Below are positions 30,365 through 38,025 of a DNA stretch of 64,000 bases, piece after piece. A program made the translations under genes and the position numbers. Within the stretch, counting starts at the first letter, position 1. Each line of letters begins with the position of its first letter. The notes beneath the pieces are model-generated. The model was given only the letters and a program-made list of their open reading frames with translations, made no database searches and was not told the DNA's origin. Source of the stretch: an uncultured Clostridia bacterium (GTDB lineage: Bacteria > Bacillota > Clostridia > TANB77 > CAG-508); NCBI GenBank assembly GCA_934149275.1, contig CAKPEG010000006.1:10963-74962 (forward strand), in the 5' to 3' direction.

Positions 30365-30572
30365 AACAAAAAGGAGTCATCTACAGCCCCACATCAGGGA
30401 CGAAAGATAACTCCGCGGTTCCACCCTATTTGATTTGCCAAAAGCAAATCCACCTTAATTTCAAACATGCTCCAAAGCTCCAATCCACACACACCAACAC
30501 CAGATCTCACCATCCTGGCTCTCTTTAGATAAGAAAATGCATGTACCCTCTTCATCAACGCACTATTAATAT
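30365..30572 (-). promoter_or_regulatory. T-box leader of glyS
   Basis: Minus-strand T-box sequence AGGGTGGAACCGCGGAG (30411-30427) with an intrinsic terminator, GGAGTTATCT paired with AGATGACTCC and TTTTT (30368-30413). Stem I features (GATGAAGAGGGTAC, GGTGAGATCTGG) lie upstream; a GGA triplet in GATTGGAGC could be the glycine specifier. Uncharged tRNA-Gly should favour readthrough. Confidence 0.92.
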
Positions 30573-30578
30573 GGTTCT

Positions 30579-30607
30579 ATTTTAAACTCTTTTTCCATCA
30601 ATGTCAA
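30579..30607 (-). promoter_or_regulatory. Promoter of the glyS T-box leader
   Basis: -35 TTGACA (30602-30607), 17-base spacer, -10 TAAAAT (30579-30584) on the minus strand. Confidence 0.7.
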
Positions 30608-30637
30608 TATTTTCTATGTATTATTATATAAAAAATG

Positions 30638-30651
30638 CCCCCCATGGGGGG
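30638..30651 (-). terminator. GC hairpin terminator of the 67-residue gene
   Basis: CCCCCCATGGGGGG followed on the minus strand by CATTTTTTA, just past the stop codon at 30655. Confidence 0.8.
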
Positions 30652-30654
30652 ACA

Positions 30655-30858
30655 TCACTGCAAATAGGTAAAAATATTGATTTTAAAAAAATAATTCAAT
30701 ACCAAACCCAAAACGCCTGTCGCAACAACAATCGCAACGGCGTAGCCTATAAGCCGTATGATCACATTCGAATCATTAAACATGTTGCTCACTACTTTCA
30801 ACAAGAAACTGCAAAAAATTGCAATTACAATGATGAAATAAATATCCATCATATCCAT
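30655..30858 (-). CDS. 67-residue membrane protein
   Basis: Two hydrophobic helices (IYFIIVIAIFCSFLLKVV and LIGYAVAIVVATGVLGLVL) with little else. AGGAGG lies 10 bases before the ATG, a promoter is centred near 30920 and a GC-rich terminator follows, so the gene is well defined. Unknown function; a holin-like or small regulatory membrane peptide is possible. A frame on the opposite strand is not supported by a ribosome site. Confidence 0.72.
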   Translation of the reverse strand: MDMMDIYFIIVIAIFCSFLLKVVSNMFNDSNVIIRLIGYAVAIVVATGVLGLVLNYFFKINIFTYLQ

Positions 30859-30906
30859 AGTTGTTATACCTCCTAGGCTTTTTAAAATAAGTTTACAGTT
30901 ATCCTT

Positions 30907-30935
30907 AGTATACTACATAATTAGCATATTCGCAA
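30907..30935 (-). promoter_or_regulatory. Promoter of the 67-residue membrane gene
   Basis: -35 TTGCGA (30930-30935), 17-base spacer, -10 TATACT (30907-30912). Confidence 0.6.
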
Positions 30936-31085
30936 CATTTGAACTCTAATTCATTACATATATTTTGGTTAAACACACTTATCTTGGTATTTTATCACTT
31001 ATAGCATATCTTCTAATATAGTACTTCATTTTTTTAACACTTTTTATTACACATTCTAACTTTTCTCTATTCTATCAGATTTTCA

Positions 31086-31114
31086 TTGAAAATATTATGT
31101 AAATATGATATATT
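31086..31114 (+). promoter_or_regulatory. Promoter of the 104-residue gene
   Basis: -35 TTGAAA (31086-31091), 17-base spacer, -10 TATATT (31109-31114). Confidence 0.55.
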
Positions 31115-31148
31115 ATTTATATCTTACTATTGAAAGGAGTGTTACATT

Positions 31149-31463
31149 ATGGGTAAAGACAATGTTATAAGTTTTGATAGTAAACGGAACAATAAGAAAA
31201 GTACCAATCCAAGTAACATGTCAGATATCAATCAGCAAGCTAAAGAAATTTTTGAACGATCATCAATGATTCCACTTGGGACAATCTTTCTTGACCTTTA
31301 TATGGATGAAGATTACACCGGAATGAGCATGTATCCTTCATATCGATTACTTGCTGATATGGATGATGACCTTGTTGATCAAATTGGTGATATGTTGAAA
31401 TCAAATTTTTCCGATTGCATTGATAAACTTCTCCAAGGTTTCAAAGAAAACAGAAAAAACTAA
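31149..31463 (+). CDS. 104-residue protein of unknown function
   Basis: Small acidic soluble protein, not recognised. N-terminus is Lys/Asn-rich and likely flexible (to ~25); the rest is helical with IFLDLYMDEDYTG and MDDDLVDQIGDMLKSNF. GGAG precedes the ATG, and promoter and strong terminator define a single-gene cassette. Composition is less AT-rich than its neighbours, as for the 27.8 and 36.6 kb genes. Confidence 0.72.
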   Translation: MGKDNVISFDSKRNNKKSTNPSNMSDINQQAKEIFERSSMIPLGTIFLDLYMDEDYTGMSMYPSYRLLADMDDDLVDQIGDMLKSNFSDCIDKLLQGFKENRKN

Positions 31464-31498
31464 TTAACACTTCTATTACCAATACTTTTATTGGTAGC

Positions 31499-31530
31499 AA
31501 AGGGCTTCTTCTCAAAAGACGCCCTTTTTT
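31499..31530 (+). terminator. Terminator of the 104-residue gene
   Basis: AAAGGGC-CTT and AAGACGCCCTTTTTT hairpin. A smaller hairpin, TACCAATA/TATTGGTA, lies just before it. Confidence 0.8.
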
Positions 31531-31537
31531 ATATATG

Positions 31538-31577
31538 AAAAAACTGTTAAACAAAATATTTTCCTTTGTCAACAGTC
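31538..31577 (-). terminator. tsaC terminator
   Basis: AACTGTTAAAC...CTTTGTCAACAGTC hairpin with a T-run on the minus strand; shares most of its sequence with the terminator at 15940-15988. Confidence 0.75.
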
Positions 31578-31614
31578 TAAAAAATATAATCCATATAAAA
31601 AACAATACATTCTA

Positions 31615-32214
31615 TTAATTAATTTTCTCCATAATTTCTTCTAATGAAATTGGTCCTTCCCTCAAAATTTTTATTTCATCAGAAGTACAATCTACTATTG
31701 TACTCGCTCTACCAAATGACACATTTCCTTCCATCATTCCATCTAATATTGGACATACTTTAGCTATTTCATCTAAATTAGTACATGGTGGTTCCCCGCT
31801 TTTATTTGCACTACTCATAAAAACAGGACTTCCAGTTTTCCTTATTAATTCTTCTAAAGCCTTTGAAGTCGCCATTCTAACAGCAATTGTTGCTTCGCCA
31901 TTATTAACATATTCAGGCACTTCTGGCCTTTTCTTCAATATTATAGTAATTGGTCCTGGCATAAAATTATGAATAATTTTTTCAGCTATTTCATCTACTA
32001 TAGCAATACTTTTTATTTGCTCTTCATCTGAACACATAATCGGAAATAATTTCGTAGAAGGTCTATTTTTTATTTTTGCCAAATTAGCTTTAGCCTGAAT
32101 TGAATTCATACGCGCACATACACCATATACTGTATCTGTTGGAACACTAATCGCTCCATCCTTTTTTAATATCTCAGCCAATTCATCTATTTCATTTTGT
32201 TTATATATTTTCAT
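31615..32214 (-). CDS. tsaC: L-threonylcarbamoyladenylate synthase (Sua5/YrdC/YwlC)
   Basis: Makes threonylcarbamoyl-AMP from Thr, bicarbonate and ATP for tRNA t6A37. 199 residues, YrdC domain only: ISVPTDTVYG, KIKNRPSTKLFPI, FMPGPITIILKK, RMATSKALEELIRKTGSP and SANKSGEPP. The ATG at 32214 has GGAG eight bases upstream; a GTG at 32223 overlaps that site. MtaB at 16594-17889 modifies the product further. Confidence 0.93.
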   Translation of the reverse strand: MKIYKQNEIDELAEILKKDGAISVPTDTVYGVCARMNSIQAKANLAKIKNRPSTKLFPIMCSDEEQIKSIAIVDEIAEKIIHNFMPGPITIILKKRPEVPEYVNNGEATIAVRMATSKALEELIRKTGSPVFMSSANKSGEPPCTNLDEIAKVCPILDGMMEGNVSFGRASTIVDCTSDEIKILREGPISLEEIMEKIN

Positions 32215-32534
32215 GCATGTCACTCCTTTATCTTTAGCATTTTACCACACATTCCACATATCTTCAATATATCTTTATTTATTCAATAGATGATGCTTCT
32301 CTTATCTACAATCAAATTTTCTTAAAATATAGATTTTAATTTTTTTACTAATCCTTTTTCTTTAATGTTTTAAATTTTTATTTATATTTATTTTAGTTTT
32401 ATAAAAAATGCTAAATAATATTTTTCTTTAAAATTTCTTTAATCAACTAGTCTAAAGGTCTTGCCGTTTCCATTTTATGTCTTTTGTAATTTTATGTTTA
32501 CTGTTTTACATATTCAAATCCATAATTTAGTAAC

Positions 32535-32601
32535 TGTGGATAATGTGGATAACTTTGTGAATAACTAATATCATCGATTTTTTTCGACATACTTATTCAC
32601 A
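32535..32601. promoter_or_regulatory. DnaA-box cluster beside an AT-only tract
   Basis: TGTGGATAA at 32535-32543 and 32544-32552 (both perfect DnaA boxes, in tandem), TGTGAATAA at 32556-32564, and inverted TTATTCACA at 32593-32601. An almost pure A/T stretch follows (32613-32656). It lies in the 657-base gap 32215-32871 where no gene is seen. Confidence 0.75.
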
Positions 32602-32871
32602 TCGCCCTGTGGGTATATTTTTTTATTTTTTAAATATATTTTATTTTTATTTTTTATGTGTACAGTATGTTTGTTCGTAGCTATTTTCTCTTTGTTTTAT
32701 CCAAATTAAATTACAAGCATTTTTTCCTGTTTATTACTGTTTTTTCAAAATTGACAAAGCAATAACTTTATTTTCTATATTACTGTTTTTTAATTTTATT
32801 TTATTTTTCGCTATATTATTTTGTTTACATGATATAGCTATATTAAAATTTTCAATTGGGGAGGTTTTCAT

Positions 32872-33669
32872 ATGAAGAAAAAAATTGAAATTCTTATAAT
32901 AGCAACCGTACTACTTGCCAGCATCACAGCCACACTCGTATATGCTTCTGTTTCTTCTTCATCCGAAGTTGAAACTATAAAAACAGTTAGTACAGCTAGC
33001 ATATCTAAAAGCTCTGAAATTTTTGAAAAATTAGACACAAACTCAGACAACGTAAATTCAAAAGTAGTTTACGACGAATTGAAAAAAGAAAATTTATATG
33101 AGTTTGAAAATGCAAAATATTTTGTAAACATGAATACTAAAAACGAATTAGTAGGTATCTATAGCAAAACTGTTACTACTACTCAAACAACATCAAATGT
33201 AAATACTTCAAGTGCAAAAGAATACGTTTTAAATAAATATACTGAATTAAACTTACCTGCTGAATATGAATTAACATATTTAGAAAAATTTGATGATCTT
33301 ATTTGGCAAGCAAACTTTGAAAAAAATTATAATGGAATATATAACAAATATGAATCTGTAAAAATGTTTTTCATTCCAGATTCTGATGAAATCGTTGCTT
33401 TAACAGTATTCAATGAAAGCGCAGCATCAAGTGCTGTAACTGTTAGCAAAGAAGATGCTGAAACAACAGCAGCTAAAAATTTAGGAATCGATTCATCTAA
33501 CATAAAATCTGCAACTTTATCTATGGAAAAAGCCAACAAATTTTATGATAATTCAAATTCAGATACAACAGTTCATTCTACTTGGGTAATCCAATCATCT
33601 GATGATACTATTGTTTATGTAGATGCAGAAAACAATAATGTAATTGGAGGTGACCACATAAATGAATAA
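32872..33669 (+). CDS. Secreted PepSY-like protein of unknown function
   Basis: 265 residues. N-terminal signal peptide or anchor (IEILIIATVLLASITATLVYA). The remainder carries two degenerate PepSY-like halves: SAKEYVLNKYTELNLP...DLIWQANFEKNYNGI and VSKEDAETTAAKNLGI...STWVIQSSDDTIVYVDAENNNVIGGD. PepSY modules often inhibit or chaperone peptidases. GGGGAGG precedes the ATG. Its end overlaps the next gene by 8 bases, indicating translational coupling. Confidence 0.7.
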   Translation: MKKKIEILIIATVLLASITATLVYASVSSSSEVETIKTVSTASISKSSEIFEKLDTNSDNVNSKVVYDELKKENLYEFENAKYFVNMNTKNELVGIYSKTVTTTQTTSNVNTSSAKEYVLNKYTELNLPAEYELTYLEKFDDLIWQANFEKNYNGIYNKYESVKMFFIPDSDEIVALTVFNESAASSAVTVSKEDAETTAAKNLGIDSSNIKSATLSMEKANKFYDNSNSDTTVHSTWVIQSSDDTIVYVDAENNNVIGGDHINE

Positions 33670-34270
33670 AAAATTAATTTCAATAGTTTCAATTGTTTTA
33701 CTTATTCTTATAGTTTTAACTTCAACATGTCATGCCTCAGCAAGTGCCAAAGTTTTTACAAATAGTCAAAGTGGATATTATAATAATTGTGGTACTTATG
33801 CAGTAAATGGTCTAGGAAAATTAGGATACTCTTGTACTTCTAGTATGGGAGCAATAACAAAAGATTCAATGCTTCAATGGATTGGAAACACAGGTAATGG
33901 TTATGCAATGTATGTTCATACATTTGGTGGAGATGGATATTTTAATGATTATTATGGAAACTCTATAAATAGTTCTATGATTTCTGGAAACTGGGATTTT
34001 GTATATATAGATTCAGCTTATAGCGCAGCATCTGCAACACTTGCAAATGCATTTCATACAACAGGTTATTCTAATAGATGTTTTTTAGGATGGTCTGGTA
34101 ATGTATCTACTAGTAATTCAGAAACATTTAATTATTACTTTTGGCTAACATATATTGGAACAGGTGCAGTCAGAAATGCGGCTATAAATGCAGCAGCACG
34201 TGTACCTGGCTCTGGAACAACACCTATCAGATTATATGGTAGTACAACATATACAGGAGCAGCTAGATAA
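33662..34270 (+). CDS. Secreted protein with caspase-like pattern, probably non-canonical
   Basis: 202 residues with a signal peptide (to about CHASAS). Patterns reminiscent of the second half of a caspase-like fold: MYVHTFGGDGYF, WDFVYIDSAYSAASATLANAFHTTGY (shown to position, with the Cys of a DACYSG-type motif missing), then RCFLGWSGNVS and a final helix. Catalytic dyad is therefore not evident. Ends 3 bases from the convergent sigma gene. Overlap with the PepSY-like gene suggests a secreted pair. Confidence 0.6.
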   Translation: MNKKLISIVSIVLLILIVLTSTCHASASAKVFTNSQSGYYNNCGTYAVNGLGKLGYSCTSSMGAITKDSMLQWIGNTGNGYAMYVHTFGGDGYFNDYYGNSINSSMISGNWDFVYIDSAYSAASATLANAFHTTGYSNRCFLGWSGNVSTSNSETFNYYFWLTYIGTGAVRNAAINAAARVPGSGTTPIRLYGSTTYTGAAR

Positions 34271-34273
34271 TAG

Positions 34274-35716
34274 CTACTCCTTTTCAAAATTAAACATATT
34301 CTCACTAAATAAAAATTCTCCAGTATTAGCATCTATATAATAACTTACGTTCTTGTTGTATATTTTCCAAACTTTTTTAATATTCATTTTTTCTCTATTT
34401 AACATATTTTCTCTTGAATTTTCATACAATATGCTCTCATTTAACTCATCTGTATTTCTACTATTTATTACTCCAACATTCTCTATTGCTAATTCAACAT
34501 CATCAGCTGAAACCTCTATACCATTATCCTTCAAAATCTTTATAGCCTCTTCTTTTGAAACAAGAATTTCTTTATCTTCATACTCATAATATACAGAACT
34601 AATATTTAAAACTCTGTTATTCCTTATAATAACTGTAGTACTTTGATATTTATTAAATATATTGCCATACTTTTTAGCGTATTCTACAATTCTATTTCCA
34701 TCAACAATTTCATCTGACATTATTTCATAGCCATTTTTTACATTTAATTTATTCAATAAATTTTCACTAAATTCAATTGTTGAAACTGAACCATTCAAAT
34801 CAGAATAATTAATAAGTCTTCCCCTTTGAGCATCCACATCAATTAATATATTATCATTTTTATATTCCCAACAAACTTCATCAGACTTATAATCTCTAAA
34901 CAAATGCAAATCATCTTGATTTACAATTACATTAATACCCAACACCTGCAAATCCTCATTAATCTTCATACATGCTCTTTCCTTAGAAATAACATCCTCT
35001 GCTTGCTCTTGAATATCTTGTTTAGTATCAGCAATCGTGAAAGTATTCTTATAATGACTACTTTGATAAGCTCTCCATGTTGCATATGTAAACCCACCAA
35101 TCGCACCAACACAAACACAAGAAATAACAATCATCTTTAAAGCTTTCTTGAATCCATATTCTCTTGCGACCTCTGGATATCTCTTCGCAATTTTCTTTCT
35201 CAAATTACTCCTTGCTCTAAACAACAATGATTTAACACTCAAATCAGATTTATTAAGAAGTCGTTCAACATCTTTGTATAACATATGCTTAATACACACA
35301 AGAATAAACACTTCTCTTTGATCTGGTGGTAATTCATTTAGCAACTCCTCTATATTATACTCGCCCTCAAATTTATCATAAACAGCAAAAACTTTATCAT
35401 CAGATGCAATATCATAATCTAAATGAACCTTTTCTGCCCTTTGCTCTCTTGAAATATTCTTTCTAGAATACTCTGCAATAACCTGATTTGCATTACTCAA
35501 TAAAAAATTATAAAACGTACTTTGATTTTCATCATATAACCCAATATTCTTATAAAGTTTCGTAAATATTTCTTGAACTAAATCTTCTGCTTCAGATTTA
35601 TTTTTAATTTTATAAAATACATAGCTAAATAATTTTTCTTTATATTTTTCATAAACATATCTAAATCCATCATTATCTCCATCTTTTAGCTCTTTAATTA
35701 AACTATGTTCCTCCAC
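34274..35716 (-). CDS. Membrane-anchored ECF-type sigma factor with extracytoplasmic PepSY-like domain
   Basis: 480 residues. Sigma region 2 (~5-85, SEAEDLVQEIFTKLYKN) and region 4 (~122-178, LPPDQREVFILVCIKHMLYKDV, RARSNLRK) are followed by a membrane helix (~192-212) and ~265 outside residues ending in PepSY/YcdB-like motifs (VSKEEAIKILKDNGIEV, YYIDANTGEF). Start is GTG with AGGAG nine bases upstream. Inferred model: sigma factor held at the membrane by its own sensor domain. No separate anti-sigma gene is adjacent. Confidence 0.82.
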   Translation of the reverse strand: MEEHSLIKELKDGDNDGFRYVYEKYKEKLFSYVFYKIKNKSEAEDLVQEIFTKLYKNIGLYDENQSTFYNFLLSNANQVIAEYSRKNISREQRAEKVHLDYDIASDDKVFAVYDKFEGEYNIEELLNELPPDQREVFILVCIKHMLYKDVERLLNKSDLSVKSLLFRARSNLRKKIAKRYPEVAREYGFKKALKMIVISCVCVGAIGGFTYATWRAYQSSHYKNTFTIADTKQDIQEQAEDVISKERACMKINEDLQVLGINVIVNQDDLHLFRDYKSDEVCWEYKNDNILIDVDAQRGRLINYSDLNGSVSTIEFSENLLNKLNVKNGYEIMSDEIVDGNRIVEYAKKYGNIFNKYQSTTVIIRNNRVLNISSVYYEYEDKEILVSKEEAIKILKDNGIEVSADDVELAIENVGVINSRNTDELNESILYENSRENMLNREKMNIKKVWKIYNKNVSYYIDANTGEFLFSENMFNFEKE

Positions 35717-35800
35717 TTTTTTCTACTCCTAAAAATTTTTTTTATTTTTTGCGCAACTTTTTGCAAAATCATATCGTTAATATATATGTAAGGATTTTTT

Positions 35801-36439
35801 ATGATTACGTTTTTTATATTATATGAGAATTTTGAATATGTAAATAAAGTTGTAACAAAAATCAATGCTGAATGTCCAAATGCCGTGTGCATTGGAATCA
35901 CAAATAAGGTTAACAAAAACAGCATTATTTTCTGTAAAAATGAACAACCTAACGTAATAATTGGTAGTGTTGCTTCCATAGAAACTATCAATACAAATTT
36001 AAATTACGAACATATATCAATTCCAATTCTCACTGAAAACATTGAAATCATAAAAAAAATAAGTAATCAATTAAAATCTCTTTCGCAAAACTGCTTGTAT
36101 TCACATAAGTTAGATTTAGCAAATTATAAAAAAAGAATTATGAATTGCTTAATCAATTTAAATTTTAATCCCAATCTGTGTGGAACTAGATACATATTAG
36201 ATTGTATCGTGTTTTCACACGAAAATCCATACTCATGTCTGAATACAACTACCTTAAAAAAATATTTTAAACAACTAGCGATAAAATACTCGTCAAATGA
36301 AGCTGCCATTTCTTATAACATTCGAACAGCTATCGAGGATATGCATAAGTCAGCACCTTCAAATTTAAGGAAGCATAACTTTGGAAATGATGACTATATC
36401 ACATATCTAATGATAATAAATCGCTTAAAACTTCTATAA
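35801..36439 (+). CDS. Spo0A C-terminal-domain protein with degenerate receiver
   Basis: 212 residues. The C-terminal ~110 fit the Spo0A DNA-binding domain: CLINLNFNPNLCGTRYILDCI, KYFKQLAIKYSSNEAAISYN and IRTAIEDMH. The N-terminal ~100 have alternating strands and helices but lack the receiver acidic pocket and phospho-Asp context, so phosphorylation is unlikely. ATG follows AAGGA. Divergent from the sigma factor (84-base gap). It may be a partner or antagonist of Spo0A; the true spo0A is expected elsewhere. Confidence 0.7.
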   Translation: MITFFILYENFEYVNKVVTKINAECPNAVCIGITNKVNKNSIIFCKNEQPNVIIGSVASIETINTNLNYEHISIPILTENIEIIKKISNQLKSLSQNCLYSHKLDLANYKKRIMNCLINLNFNPNLCGTRYILDCIVFSHENPYSCLNTTTLKKYFKQLAIKYSSNEAAISYNIRTAIEDMHKSAPSNLRKHNFGNDDYITYLMIINRLKLL

Positions 36440-36553
36440 TAAAGCTTTATGTAATTTTCTATTTACTGTATATTCACTAAATAGGTTATTTACCCAATCA
36501 ATATTACATTTAGCTTTATTACATAGTCGTTTAGTATGTTTTCATATTAGACG

Positions 36554-36590
36554 GAAAAAACTCTCAGGGCTCACGCCTTGAGAGTTTTTA
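36554..36590. terminator. Bidirectional terminator
   Basis: AAAAAACTCTCAGGGC and GCCTTGAGAGTTTTT hairpin between the convergent Spo0A-C gene and the 146-residue gene. Confidence 0.85.
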
Positions 36591-36615
36591 ATTTTGAATC
36601 AGAAAAAATTATTTA

Positions 36616-37056
36616 TTAACAATATCTGCCGTATAAAACGGTATCGCCTTCCAGTTCGAACTCCATGTTCGTTGGAAACACCTCCTCGACATCGTCCTCC
36701 TGATTCAGAGACTTTAACAAATAGCTATAAAATGCATCATCAGGTGCTGTGGTTGAAATTTTCATGCTCTTGGGCTTCAGTCGCATCCACTTTTTAAGAA
36801 ATAAAAATGCACTACCAGAATCAGGTACCAACTGCTCCAGCGCCTCCTTAGCAAGAAAAGAAATCAACTGTGGTTCTCCTGAAAGTCGAACTGTCTTTTC
36901 CGCTGAAGGAATCATCACTGAACTGTTTAAGTAAATCTGATACGTTCTCCCAATCATTGTTGAAAAAAAATCAATCAGTTCATCCCGGTTTGGAAACTCA
37001 ACCTTCTCATTAGCTGATAACTCACTCATATATGTTGCAAATTTTGTTCTCTCCAT
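36616..37056 (-). CDS. 146-residue protein of unknown function, foreign composition
   Basis: Not recognised; soluble, mixed helix/strand, with Arg/Leu/Pro content unusual here. AGGAGG before the ATG. By hand count 28 of 60 bases in 36661-36720 are G or C, far above surrounding DNA, suggesting acquisition from another genome. It contains FLFLKKWMRLKPKSMKIST and a C-terminal GDTVLYGRYC. Single-gene unit with its own terminator. Confidence 0.75.
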   Translation of the reverse strand: MERTKFATYMSELSANEKVEFPNRDELIDFFSTMIGRTYQIYLNSSVMIPSAEKTVRLSGEPQLISFLAKEALEQLVPDSGSAFLFLKKWMRLKPKSMKISTTAPDDAFYSYLLKSLNQEDDVEEVFPTNMEFELEGDTVLYGRYC

Positions 37057-37142
37057 GCTGCTTGCCTCCTATAAACTTTTTATAACATAATTATACTCTG
37101 TTTTTTCATTGTCGTCAATTATGTCAACTTTTTTATAATAAA

Positions 37143-37426
37143 AAAGAAACTATACATATTAAATTTTTAAATCACCGCGCAGGGACCAAACGGACGAAGT
37201 GAGTTCAATTGAAGCATTTTACGTCGAAAATAAAAATTTAAATCGTTAAGAAAATATTATATTGATTTTTGAGTGACGCGCAGTTTGAAAGTTTTTCCCT
37301 AACCTACTAAACGAAGTTTAGTAGGTGGGAAAATATTTTAGCAAGGAACTAAAAATCAATATAATATTTTCTTTTTCTATAATTAATACTAGTCGAAAAT
37401 AAAAATTTAATATGTATAGTTTCTTT
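37143..37426 (+). repeat. Dispersed structured element, family R3, copy A, with nested R2
   Basis: Perfect 26-base terminal inverted repeats (37143-37168 and 37401-37426) start AAAGAAACTATACATATT. The core GCGCAGGGACCA...GACGAAGTGAGTTC...TTGAAGCATTTTAC (37175-37222) recurs at 49501-49680. A 19-base direct repeat, GTCGAAAATAAAAATTTAA, lies on both sides of the nested R2 (37223-37241 and 37392-37410). Occupies the gap 37057-37472. Confidence 0.75.
37250..37371 (+). repeat. Dispersed structured element, family R2, copy B
   Basis: Arms GAAAATATTATATTGATTTT and AAAATCAATATAATATTTTC bracket GAGTGACGCG, AGTTTGAAAG and ACTAAACGAAGTTTAGT. Compared with copy A, the arm changes on one side are matched on the other. 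Confidence 0.75.
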
Positions 37427-37433
37427 ACACCAC

Positions 37434-37462
37434 AAAAAAAGCTGTGCCATAAAAGCACAGCT
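37434..37462 (-). terminator. greA terminator
   Basis: AAGCTGTGC and GCACAGCTT hairpin followed by a seven-T run on the minus strand. Confidence 0.85.
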
Positions 37463-37472
37463 TAAAAAACAA

Positions 37473-37952
37473 TTATTTCTTTATAGCTAAAATCTTATAT
37501 TTCATAACACCAGCAGGAGCATCTACAGAAACCACTTGACCCTTTTTAGCACCAAGTAATGCAGCACCCATTGGTGATTCATTAGAAATCTTATTTTGAG
37601 CAAGATCAACCTCAGTTGAACCAACAATTGTATATTGAACATCCTCATCAAATTCTTCATCATGAACAGTTACAATATTTCCTATTTGAACTGTCTTTGT
37701 ATCGATTTCAGATTCATCAATTATTCTAGCAAATCTAATTTTATTTTCTAACTCAGCAATCTTATTTTCATTAGCAGCTTGAGCACTCTTTGCTTCATCA
37801 TATTCAGAATTTTCTGATAAATCACCAAAACCTAATGCAACTTTAATACGTTCTGCAATTTCAGTTCTTTTCTCAGTTTTTAAATATTCTAACTCGTTTT
37901 CTAAATTATCATATCCTTCTTGTGTTAATAATATTTCTCTATTTTCTTCCAT
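37473..37952 (-). CDS. greA: Transcript cleavage factor GreA
   Basis: Rescues backtracked RNA polymerase. 159 residues: N-terminal coiled coil (LTQEGYDNLENELEYLKTEKR, LSENSEYDEAKSAQ with the tip acidic residues) and C-terminal FKBP-like domain (GNIVTV, ISNESPMGAALLGAKKGQVV). The ATG at 37952 follows GAGGAG with 9-base spacing; an earlier in-frame start would add 12 residues. Probably distal gene of the sortase operon (73-base gap) or separately transcribed. Confidence 0.95.
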   Translation of the reverse strand: MEENREILLTQEGYDNLENELEYLKTEKRTEIAERIKVALGFGDLSENSEYDEAKSAQAANENKIAELENKIRFARIIDESEIDTKTVQIGNIVTVHDEEFDEDVQYTIVGSTEVDLAQNKISNESPMGAALLGAKKGQVVSVDAPAGVMKYKILAIKK

Positions 37953-38025
37953 ATTATCAGTCTCCTCTCTAAAAGATATTAACGCCATTTATAATAGTAT
38001 TAATTTCACAATTTGTCAAGGTTTT

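Noticed and set aside
30601..30876. 91-residue plus-strand frame opposite the membrane gene
   Set aside because: No ribosome site, runs through a terminator hairpin; the minus-strand gene has promoter, AGGAGG and terminator.
32535..32660. Chromosomal origin of replication
   Set aside because: DnaA boxes and an AT tract fit, but dnaA, dnaN or rpmH are absent and gene strand does not switch across the site.
36594..36934. Plus-strand frames opposite the 146-residue gene
   Set aside because: Antisense to a gene with a clear ribosome site; no start signals of their own.
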